A stretch of DNA of 64,000 bases from Leucogyrophana mollusca (taxonomy: Eukaryota; Basidiomycota; Agaricomycetes; Boletales): NCBI GenBank assembly GCA_021014945.1, contig MU266368.1:62001-126000 (forward strand). Reading direction: 5' to 3'. A model generated the notes under the pieces. That model had not been told where the DNA came from. It saw nothing but the letters and a program-made list of their open reading frames with translations, and did not search any database. The translations under genes and the position numbers were made by a program. This document shows positions 10,776 to 20,787 of this stretch, piece by piece; the stretch's first letter is position 1; the number at the start of each line of letters is the position of its first letter.

Positions 10776-13618
10776 TCACACCACAAGGGCCTTTTCCCCT
10801 TTGTAAGGATCCCCTAGAGCGAAATGAGCGACGTCGAAGTCAGTTTTTGCAATGGTTCTGCCATTCGTGTCCTCCAACGCGGAGATGCCGCAGTCCCATA
10901 GACGGATGCAACCTAGATGGATGGCGAAATCATTAGGTCCCTTCTGCCATGGCTCGACGATCAGACAGCCTATACGCACCATCATTCCCGCCAGTGATCA
11001 GCCCCATTCGTCTCCCGTCTCTCCCTTCTACCCACTTCGCCTCGACTACCCCATAGCTCTCGCTCCCAGGAACGCCTCGGTTTGGATCATCGTGAAAGAA
11101 GCCGTAAAGGGGGCCCCGCTCCATATTTCGTGAGTCGTAGACGTCGGTGATATTGTCGTTCCGTCCTAAGGCCAGGAAAATGCCGTCAGGGCTAAAAGAC
11201 GCACAATTTACCTCGAAATTGTAGCCCTTGGTGTAGGGCTCAAGCAGCACCTCAACAGTTTCTTTTCGAGCATTTCGGTGGACGTCGTACAGGCGGAGGA
11301 AGTGGCTGTTAGAGTCGCCGGCCGTGACCAGCGCAAGTGTTCGGCCTTGCAGCCGAATGAGCTAGGAATGACTGGCGACATCGCGGAGGCTCACCAGTTG
11401 GGTGGATCGCCATGGCGTCTCCGCTTTCTGCTGCGTTAAATGTGAACATGTAGGTTTCCTTGACCACATCGAATGCCCTGTGGTATCCGATGTTCGAGGC
11501 GGTATCCAGGGGCTCGGACGATGTGTAAAGGAGATGGGATGTATGGCCCCGTCCCCACGACATCGCTCCCGCAGCGTGCCCGTGAATCGAGCCAGCACTG
11601 GCCGGGGCGACCTGGAACGTTGCATCGCTCGTCTGCGAAGATGCGTCCAGGCGAGAGAATAGCGAGACCGTGCTGGGTATGGGTTCTGTGAACAAAAGAT
11701 GCATAACGCGAGTACAGGCACTCACCCGTTCCTACAAGAAACGGCAACAGCGGGATGATCTGGCCGGAAAAGGATGTCTTGGGCGACATCGTCTAGCTGA
11801 ACTATCTCGAACGAATCAGGAACGAGCCAGACTAGTTGCTTGCTTTCAGCTCACTGGTGTTACGGCGCCACGGGACCTGAGCTGGCCCATCTCCTGGTCC
11901 ATCGACAATGTCCCACACCTGGATCGAGCAATCGTTCCCAGTCGACACAAACCGATCTGGCCTGGAATGAATTGAGGGTCATACTCAGCTATAGGGGAAA
12001 GGTCTCGTACCGCGATGGATTGAAAGCAACGTCATTGACAGTATAGTATTTCTGTACCGGTTCTGCGACGGACGACATGGATCCTAAGGGGGGGTATCCA
12101 CTGAAAGGTGACACGTACCGTTGCTCGTTGCTCGTGTAGCCCAGTGGCCATCAATAGTTTGAACTGTTTGCGCAGAGTGAGCAACTACCGGGGAATACTA
12201 GCAGTGAACCTTACTGTCGTCCTTGTGCCACATTAAAAGATTCCCCGCCATATTTTCGGGCCCCAACTGCTCTGCGCGGTTGTGAGATTAGGCATTTACC
12301 TCTGCGAGACACGATTTTACCTTCTTCATCTCCGGGATAGTCCGGGTTTCCCTGCCATGTGGTAGAACCCACAAGGATAGTGCCCGGAACCTGAACAACT
12401 TTCGTGATGGCTGAGGAACAGTTACTACCACGCCTCGGAGACAAATTGGAAGGTACCTACACCCAGATGCGACTCGTCGAAAAGACTGCGCCAGCCCTAG
12501 CATATTGTATGCCAGATCCCTGTACAGCGGTCGGGAACGCGACGATTTGAGGGGGGCTTGACACATTTGAGGGAGGCGCACCCGAGGAGGTGCCTTAATA
12601 CTCTTTGATGCCTGAAACTACACGAGATTCGCATTAGTAGGGGCAGGGGTATGAGCTGGGAGTGATTACCCTCTTGAATATGCAGGCGTCCACCTTCCGT
12701 CCCAGGTCGATGCGCTCAGGAGGACCATACCTGCAATCGACATACTCTATGCGTTTCCGGGGACGGGAGACAGGGGGCGCCGAGATCGCCAGTTGTTCGA
12801 GAGCAGGGGTCAAGTCCTCTGCCCTATCTCGTGTCGGCACCGGAATCCACTGCACAAATTGGGTGAGTAGTGGCCTCGAAGAAATGGAGGCAACTCAACA
12901 TTGGACTCATCCCTGATGTCGAGGGACGCCATGTAATTCGCGTACTCGTCCTCTGAATCGGTCTCTGGGTCAGGGAGAGGCGGCTCGCGCGGCGCGAGCA
13001 AGATAGGGTCCGCGGATTCTCGCCCGTCGAGTTTTGTTCTCTGAGTGCGGGATGATGGATAAGGATCTGATTAAATCGTAGACCCGTCAGAACATACGCA
13101 CCTTGGATGAGCTCCCCTCCGCTTCATCGCTGCTGATTTCGATCACTTCTGGCTCCTTTCGCTTCCTATTCGAGGGCCCTGGCTTGTTCAGCTTCGCGAT
13201 GGCCGCGTTTGTCGCGCGTTTCTTCGTCGGGGGCTCCATTTGCGAGCGGCTGCCCCGGGCCTGCTGTTGCTGGAGCTATGGGGAGTTTATGCGATCGTTC
13301 GAGCAGGGATACAGATATGCGCCACTCACGCGTCCTGAGCCTCTAAGCGCCTCGTGAAGAGGATTCGCTCTGCGGTCTTGGGAAGAGCTAGCTGATCTGT
13401 GGGCCCCGTGTCAAGAAGCGCACGACAAGAAGGCAGCTGACTCGAGTTCATGCTTACCGGAGAGAGGGCGGCTGTCTGGAAGAAGATGCAACTGGGGCGC
13501 TGTCCTCGTCCTCGTCGTCGAGCATGATATATGTTGGGGGCGCCCTTTTCATACCCACACACTCGACGTCAAGATCGTCGCAGTCAATGATGTCCGGCTC
13601 TGTCTTTGTGTTGACCAT
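10776..13618 (-). CDS. WD40-repeat protein with acidic, disordered N-terminus
   Basis: This is probably a beta-propeller scaffold, and I do not recognise a named orthologue. The start at 13618 gives MVNTKTEPDIIDCDDLDVEC, followed by acidic and Ser-rich exons. One has a basic, nuclear-like patch (EPPTKKRATNAAIAK) and an acidic IEISSDEAEG (SIM-like) segment. Downstream exons carry WD-type blades, for example NCASFSPDGIFLALGRND with DVYDSRN, and GLITGGNDG joined across an intron to CIRLWDCG. The last exon ends with GDPYKGEKALVV and the stop at 10776. The SIM-like motif and basic patch suggest a nuclear protein, which is inference. Ten or so short introns are needed, so the middle of the model is uncertain. 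It lies between DUF6534-like copies 1 and 2 on the same strand. Confidence 0.7.
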
Positions 13619-13779
13619 CCTTGGTTGAAATGGCTAGGAGAGCCGGCCTTGAAGCGCGTGACCAGATTAAGGCAGTGATCAAAATGAAATGAAGAGGAGT
13701 CCTCGGCTGCCAACTACATATCTTGTTTAGTTACCGCGACTAAGTATAAACCAGCAAATCCTTCAACTTCGGGCGTATC

Positions 13780-14665
13780 CAAATTCTTCCTCTGGCTTCT
13801 TTGAGAACGGAATCCATTCACCATCTTCTTGTCAGGCTCAAAGGCGCCTGCTTGCAGCACGGTTACTAGAGGAAGTGCCATGCTCGGACGAGGTCACTTG
13901 CTTCCACCTAGCCCATCTCCGGCCAATCCTCTAGTAGGCAGACCAAAGTTCCGAATGAAGACAGCCAATTCCCCTCAACAGTGCCTCCACCAGGACAACC
14001 TTTTGAGACACGGCGGTCGATGAACTGGCGAAACCAGCTACTCTGATTTCATCACAAGGTCAACGCCCACACGCCCACTTTCCGATTTACGCAGGTCTTC
14101 AGACTCAGCGCAGGTAATATTGTGCCATCCGCTAACACGAGCTCTCTCTGTGGTGCGGCGTCAGAGCGGCCAGCAGGACCGTCGGATTTGAACCTGCGCA
14201 GAACCTCTGAGGCCTCAGGCCCCGTCTCCCCCCATGATACCAGCGACGACAGCGCCCTTGCATCCGTGCACCCTCTCTAAGGCTCTATGTAGAAGCACTC
14301 CTCCCCTTTCGGTGTCCATGGCTTTCGGCGATGTCTCAGCCCTCTGTCGTCCTCAGACACACGGACTCGTATGCAAATTCTTCCTCTGGCTTCGAGAATG
14401 GAATCTATTCACCATCGTCTTGTCAAAGTTCAAAGGCGTCTGCTCGCAGCACGATTGCTAGAAGTGCCAAGTTCGGACGAACTTACCGGGGCCACTTGCT
14501 TTTACCTAGCCCAGCTTCCGCCAGGTCAACTTTTTGAACTCGGACTCGCATGGCGGTCGATGAACTAGGAAAATTGACTGCTCTGTTCTCATCACTAGGT
14601 CGACGCCCACATGCCCACTTCCCCTACGTAGGTCCTTCAACTCGGCGCAGGTGATATTCGCAACT
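13780..14665. repeat. Diverged direct repeat, about 300 bp per copy
   Basis: Copy 1 runs from about 13780 to 14115 and copy 2 from about 14374 to 14665. Both start at AATTCTTCCTCTGGCTTC, share a GCAGCACG block with GCTAG nearby, and later GTCGATGAACT followed by CGACGCCCACA-like sequence and GCGCAGGT. The offset falls from 594 to about 536 nt along the repeat, so small indels separate them. Confidence 0.7.
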
Positions 14666-15300
14666 TTCAGCGCTGGCTTATCAATTCTTAGGTTCTGGCA
14701 AGAAAGTTACTGGCAGCACAATGTCCTCCGTCCCGTAGCGAATATCGTGTTGCCCAACGATTACTCACCGATCATCATTTCAAGGCCTTTGCAGTCAGAC
14801 CAACACCAGTCCCCCATGAGAGGTCGAACCGGCGTGCAAAGTATTGCATCGCCCGTGCCGGCTACATTACACAGCCATGCGGCCGATTGGACGTGAGCAC
14901 ACCCTGGAACAGCCCGGAGACTTAGTCCTCGGGCAATATTGAACCTGCCACTGGGGATTCGCATGGGTCCGAATCGAGCTCGATTAGCTACAAAAGTTCT
15001 GCGAAGTTAAAGTGCTGACATTGGAACCATCTACAAGTCCACTCACGTCCCCTTGGTGGTCGTAAAGGCCTCCAGCCCGAGCTTTCACTAACGTGTTTGG
15101 CAGATGCTGAGCTCGCCTATTGTGTCATCCGCTAACATGAGGTCTCTCTGTGAGGCGGCGTCAGAGCCAGCAGGACCGTCGGATTTGAACTATAGCTATC
15201 GCAGGGCCACATAATCCCACACCTTTCGGACTTCGTCTCCTCCCATGGTATCAGCGGCGGCGCCATTGCATCCGTGCTCCCCTCTCCAAGGCTCTAGAAG
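14117..15300. repeat. Second diverged direct repeat, about 180 bp per copy
   Basis: The segment at about 14117-14300 recurs at about 15125-15300. Shared blocks include ATCCGCTAACA, CAGCAGGACCGTCGGATTTG, CTTGCATCCGTG (CATTGCATCCGTG in the second copy) and AAGCACTCCT. The offset is close to 1008 nt. Together with the 13780-14665 repeat it indicates stepwise local duplication in this intergenic region. Confidence 0.7.
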
Positions 15301-15487
15301 CACTCCTTTATTGTTTGTCCACCCATATTGTTATTAGATGTTACTTTGAAACAATTGCGGACCGCCCAGGGGCTAGCTCGGAGCTCTCCAGTGCGTGGAG
15401 GGACAGCGCCAACCCATTGATCTGGGAATCAATTGGCCCATCAGAATGGCTCAGGGAATCCTGTAAAAGATTCAGCACTCGGTGCAC

Positions 15488-17355
15488 TCAAACGGAAGGA
15501 GGCCCTACATCAACATCAGCTGGTGAATTGGAGGGAGCGCTTCCCCACAGTGTGAACTCAATCGATCTGAAAGTCTCCTGGGGCACAATGAGCCTAAACG
15601 TCGTATTCACTGGGTAAATCATACGTTGTCAGCGTCGCCATGCCCTCCAGCTTTTGTGTCTTTTAACTTGTCGTTGAGATACGATGACCGAGCTAGGAAG
15701 CTAGAGGGCATTGCTTCAGACCTCGAACACAGCCTCAACCTGAGTGCGGGCTTACTTAGCGTACAGACAAGTCGCGTAAACTGGATCACATGCATCAGCC
15801 TACTATACGCACCAGGAAATGAAGGATCACTTACGACCTCCCATGGGGAAACTCATGTAGAGGTGCCGGGTGTCAAATCCTGCTGCAGCCCACTGCATAG
15901 CTCTCAATCTCAGGGCACAAACAATCCTAACAAGAGACTCACGATTCCGACGGTCACCATAGCCACGATGCTGGGCCCAGCACAAACGGTAAGCTTAAGA
16001 ACTCATAAGATCGGACGGGAAATCTACCTAGTTATCAAACCAGTCTGAACGACGAATAGCGTGAGTCTTTTCACTATGCGGTCCGTGCTTTTTTCAGGAC
16101 AAGTAACCTCATTAGTTCACCATGTACGGTAAAGTTGGTACAACAACATACCTGCGCAACCCAGTGCGGCTCTGGTACAGAAGAGCACACAGTGAGGTCG
16201 CAATCAGAATGTCTCCGAGTGCAACCAGGCCTAACCATAGCGGAATCGACCACTCCTGGAGAGCCGTAAATATCAGCGATCTCACGTTGCACAGTTCTAC
16301 TCACCATGAGGACAGCAAGGCCACCGGGGTCTGACTGGTCCAGTCTCAATCTATCTCGACTCTCAGTCATCAGTTAAAAAGAGGGACGAGCAGGGTATGA
16401 CCCACATCTGTATCACAGAGAACAACCCAGAAGCTGTGGGGTGCATCCATGACGTGAGCGTGCGATGGGAGCACATTAGGATGCATTGATTGACCTTGTG
16501 CGGCCAACGTGACCAAGCCCTACGAGAATCAAATTGAAGTGACGCCACGCAATAAGCTCGGGGAAGCTCACTACTGGTATGGCTGCATTCCATCGAGAAT
16601 TTAAGCACTTCCCCACTGGCACGTAGAAGTTAGTCCTGGAAGGAATAACTTGAAGAAAGATGCCACCGACATATATGTAGTCTCCATACGAACAGAACGT
16701 GTACCAGAAAAGCTGTCAGCGACTGCGGGTAATGTAATCAGTAACACCGTCCGATATGCGACGATGAGTGCTGCACTCACAGTCGTGCCGACATAAATCG
16801 CCCAGTCTCTAGACGCCAAATTAGACCATGCTGCATACATAGCGAAAAAAAGAGGCAGAGACTTGCACTGATACGTCCGTGACCGCTTGCACGTCGTTGT
16901 CGTAGCTTCGCATGGAGCAATATGCCATGTGACTCGACATGGCTCTGCGAATATGACACTCAGGAGTCAATGTCAATATCAATGGTTTCATCATCAAGCC
17001 TACATCTGTACGGCTTGGACGATCCTGCCCCATTACTGAGCAATCGATCCAGCACAATAAATCTTATCCTGACTCACCAAACAGAAGCTGCCTGTTCGTT
17101 GGTACCCCGTCAAGGAACACCCCAAGAGACATGTCAGGGACTGTAACTCACAATACCCTTAATCCAACGCGCGTCCTGGGAAGCACTTTTCCGAAAGTAC
17201 AACCATACTTGCATTGTGAGGATAAGAAATACACTGACATAGCAGTTGCATGTCAGTACAGACTTCAATACTCTAGGTGGAAGAGAGGACACTTGCGTCA
17301 TCGAGGCAAAGACACCCGCCATGTTAGAACTCGTGTCAAGGACGGATCGATCCAT
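15488..17355 (-). CDS. DUF6534-like integral membrane protein, copy 2
   Basis: This is the most complete minus-strand copy of the local family. It starts at 17355 with MDRSVLDTSSNMAGVFASMTQ split by an intron after the Gln, then LILTMQVWLYFRKSASQDARW, SHMAYCSM, and a short exon ending DWAIYVGTT before a GTGAGT donor. VALGDILIATSLCALLYQSR and the following GL-R intron match the DUF6534 signature. Next come the small exon VYATCLYAK, FLARSSYLN-type sequence, and a tail SIEFTLWGSAPSNSPADVDV that stops at 15488. The exon order equals that of copies 1 and 4. Function is unknown; the family is a predicted seven-helix plasma-membrane type. Copy 3 is its closest relative. Confidence 0.6.
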
Positions 17356-17639
17356 TGCAGGGGAAAACGTTCTGGCGCTTGGACGGGGTCTACAGTACCT
17401 GCTTATATGTACTCCATGGCGCTACAAAGAGGCGCGAGCGCAGCTTATTGATACTGTCATGGTCTGCCCTATGGGAGACTAGATAATTGATGGATAACAG
17501 GCTGCACAGCAACGGACTGACGAAGATGGCCTGGTCACTGCCGTTCGGATTTTGCGCGACAATGTTGCAGTGAAAATGGAAAAGCCTTGCATCGGAATCA
17601 TGCTTAGAGCATAGTATCCCCTAACACTATGTGATCGTG
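17356..17639. other. Upstream region of copy 2
   Basis: This short stretch lies between the copy 2 start codon and element copy A. I see no gene. It should contain the promoter of copy 2, and the corresponding region upstream of copy 3 (20140-20340) is visibly similar, so the duplication included the promoter. Confidence 0.4.
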
Positions 17640-18420
17640 GCGTGTAATAAAGGGCATTGCCAAACCCGATAACTCAATACCAATCCCTGATTCGTGCAGG
17701 GGCATGAATCGATAGTGCGGTGACGATGAACGACACTCATAGTCGGTGAGCTGTGAGCGAGTAAGTGGTCTTAAAACACATGCAAACACGTACGCACCCA
17801 TGACCAAGAAGGTAACACTCCCTCCCTGGCCTCGCCGGTGATGCGGTGAGCCTTGGCGTTGCGTCGGGCAAGGCTTTGATCCTAGCGACGGAGGTCACGT
17901 CGAGGCTGATAATTGAGACAATGTTGATATAGGCAACCGCGTATTGGAGACGATACCGAAAGGCGTGGCAACGGCATAGACAAGAATCAATGAATCTGCA
18001 GAATATGATAACGGGGGATTGATGACGGGAGAGAGTCAACAGAGGTTGAACCGAGAAGTGTATCACATATACTGAGAGACCATCACATAGCACAACGACG
18101 CGATCGGTTTGGCGTGCGTGACCCGCCCAGGCGGGAATATTGCTGGAATGCTGTTGGAATGGTGGCCAATGGCACAGATTTTTGCCCACTGAGGACTATA
18201 TCTCACCGCCTACCTCCTGAGGTGCTCCTTTCCGCTATAGACCTCATATATGCCAGAAGGTTTGGTTTATAGGAACTCCCGGGTGCACGATTGGGTAGCG
18301 TGCACCAACAGTCGCGCCTGCGATGGGTCCAGTCGCAGGATGTTTGTGTCACGTACACCGGAGTTATTTACATTTATTTGTCAATGCCTTTGACTTTCAA
18401 CAACGAAAAACAAACACCTC
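17640..18420 (-). mobile_element. Dispersed element, copy A (unclassified)
   Basis: This segment in reverse orientation matches 28925-29890 and 39470-40330 along most of its length. Shared blocks, read in element orientation, include GTTGTTGAAAG, GAGTTCCTATAAACC (A and B), CATTCCAACA, CACGCCAAACCGATCGCGT, a TATA-like element, GGTTCAACCTCTGT, TCGTCTCCAAT and GGAGGGAGTGTTACCTT. No long open frame is conserved between copies, so it is a noncoding or non-autonomous repeat. A TATA box and pyrimidine-rich leader suggest that it once carried a pol II promoter, as LTRs do, but I could not find TG...CA ends or a target-site duplication. It sits between DUF6534-like copies 2 and 3. Confidence 0.65.
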
Positions 18421-18577
18421 CTTTAGAATTTTGTTACGGTCGCAGTATATTAGATGTTACTTTTGAAAAACTGCGGACCCCCAGGAGCTAGATCGGAGCT
18501 CTCGAGTGCGTGGAGGGACAGCGACAACCCGTCGACCTCGGAATTATTTAATTGGTCCAGACAACCCCGCAAAAGGC

Positions 18578-20136
18578 TCAGTACCCGGCGCACTCAACGG
18601 AAGGAGGTCCCACATCAGCGTCACCCGGTGAGTTGGAGGGAGCACTTTCCCAAGGTGTGAACTCTATCGATCGGGAATCCTCCTGGGGCGTAGTGAGCTT
18701 AAACGTTGTACTCATTGCGTAAATCATACTTTGTCGGCGCTGATACGCCCTCCGGTGTCTATGTCTTCGGATTTGCCGTTGAGGTACGATGACCGAGCTA
18801 GGAAGCTAGAGGGCATCGCTTCAGAGCCCGAACCCAGCCTGAACTTGAGTGTGGGCTTACTTAGCGTACATACAAGTCGCGTAAACTGGATCACATGCAT
18901 CAGCCTCCTCCAAAGACCCAGTAGAGAACGAAGGATCACTTACGACCTCCCATGGGGAAGCTCATGAAGAGGTGCCGGGTGTCAAAACATGCTGCAGCCC
19001 ACTGGATAGGTCTCAATCTCTGTGCACAAACAGTCCCAGAAAGAGACTCACGATTCCAACGGTCACCATAGCCACGATGCTGAACCCGGTACAAACGGTA
19101 AGCTGAAGAACTCATAAGATCGGAGGAGAAATGTACCTGGCTATCAAACCGGTCTGGACGACGAAAATCGTGAGTCTTTTCAGCAGTGCACGACTCACAT
19201 TTGTATTACAGAGAACAACCCAAAAGCTGTGAGATGTTCCCATGGCATGAGCATGTGATGAAATCACAGTAGGATGCATTGATTGACCTTGCGCGGTCGT
19301 CGTGACCAAGCCCTACGAAAGTCAATTGAAGCGACGTCACGCAACAAGCTCCGGGAAGCTTACTGCTGGTATGGCTGGGTTCAATCGCGATTTCAAGCAC
19401 TTTCCCACTGGGCACGTAGAAGTCAGTCCTGGAAATACGGGCTTGAAGCGGGATATCACCGACGTATATATAGTCTCCGTACGAACAGAACGTGTACCAG
19501 GAAGGTTGTCAGCGACTGCGGGTAATGTAATCAGTGACACCGCCTGGTACGCGACGAGTGGTGCACTCACAGTCGTGCCGACATAAATCGCCCAGTCTCT
19601 AAGCGCCAAGTTAGACCATGATACATTCATGACGAAACAAAAGGCGGAGACTTGCACTGATATAGCCGTGGCCGTCTGCACGTCGTTATCGTAGCCTCGC
19701 ATGGATAAAGACGCCATGTGACTCGACATGGCTCTGCGAATATGACCCTCAGGAGTCAATATCAATATCAGCGTTTTCATGTTGAAGCCTACATCTGTAC
19801 AGCTTGGATGATCCTGCCCTATTACTGAACAACGAGCTAGCACAATACATCCTATCCTGACTCACCAAACAGAAACTGCCTGTTCGGTGGTGCTCTATCA
19901 AGAAACACCCAAGAGGATGTCAGGGACTGTAACTCACAATACCCTTGATCCAACGCGCGTCCCGGGTAGCGTTTTTACGAAAGTACAACCAGACTTGCAT
20001 TGTAAGGATAATGAATACACTGACATGGCATTGCCTGTCAGTACAATTTTATAGGGGAAAGAAAAGACACTTGCGTCGCCGAGAGAAAGAGCCCTCCCAT
20101 GCTAGAACTCGTGTCAAGGATATTGGATCGGTCCAT
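18578..20136 (-). pseudogene. DUF6534-like gene copy 3, internal deletion
   Basis: Copy 3 is highly similar to copy 2 over most of its length, including start (MDRSNILDTSSSMGGLFLSA), DWAIYVGTT, FLARSSYLN and tail (SAPSNSPGDADVGPPSVECA) with the stop at 18578. Comparison with copy 2 shows that about 320 bp are missing near 19175-19200. Copy 2 sequence 16075-16400 holds the exon for VALGDILIATSLC, a transmembrane helix and the family's best-conserved part, and copy 3 jumps directly across it. A protein without this helix would have altered topology, so I call it a pseudogene. The remaining frames look little eroded, which suggests that the duplication and deletion are recent. Confidence 0.7.
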
Positions 20137-20479
20137 TGCGGGGGAAGACGTCCTGGCAGGTTCTGGCATTTAGGCTGGGTCTACATGTTTATATATGCCA
20201 TTATCCTCCGTCGCGTTCCCAAGAAGTGCGAGCGCAGCGTATTTATGGATGACATTGACAGGCTACACTGTACACAGCGACGGACTGACGAAAAGGGCCC
20301 GGTTACTGCCATCCCGATTTTGCGCGCCTTTGTTGCAGGGAAAATAGTAAAACCTTGCACCGGAGGCCCGGAATCTTGCTTCGAGTCATGGTCTTCCAAC
20401 ACTATGTGAATCAGCACTTCGAGTCGAAAGCACAAGTTGGCGTGAGGGAATGTCGGTAGGACTGCCAGCCTTAGTGGTC

Positions 20480-20723
20480 TCCATATTTTCTGCATGTTCT
20501 GAAGGGCTGCGTCTAGTCCGTCCACGAAAGCCCACTATCGGCAGTAAAACGTTATCTGTGTGGTCCGAGGAATAAAGAATCCGGTCAGAGCGGTGATATC
20601 CATATTTTCTGCATGTTCTGAAGGGTTACGTCCAGTCTGTCCACGACAGCCCGCTATCGGCAGGAAAACGTTATCTGTCACTGTGTGGTCCGAGGAAGAA
20701 AGAGTCCGGCTAGAGCGGTGATA
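20480..20723. repeat. Tandem duplication, 119 and 125 bp, upstream of SEC1
   Basis: Unit 1 is 20480-20598 and unit 2 is 20599-20723. Both run from TCCATATTTTCTGCATGTTC to GAGCGGTGATA, and unit 2 has a few substitutions plus a 6-nt insertion (CACTGT near 20680). The array ends 64 bp before the SEC1 start codon, so it probably lies in the SEC1 promoter or leader. The effect on expression is unknown. Confidence 0.85.
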
Positions 20724-20787
20724 GCCGAGGGTTGTCCTTTTGGGCTTTGCTGAGCCTGTGCAACGGGGTGCAACCAGCTGCCATACC

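Larger units (their letters stand above)
13619..15487. other. Repeat-bearing intergenic stretch
   Basis: No gene is supported across this 1.9-kb stretch upstream of the WD40 gene. It is built largely from diverged direct repeats (13780-14115 with 14374-14665, and 14117-14300 with 15125-15300). Short open frames differ between repeat copies and carry no known motif. The promoter of the WD40 gene must lie at its left end. The fragment may derive from an old local duplication of a gene or element that I cannot name. Confidence 0.45.

Noticed and set aside
17640..18420. Calling the dispersed element a solo LTR
   Set aside because: A promoter-like TATA is present, but I could not identify TG...CA termini, a primer-binding site or target-site duplication.
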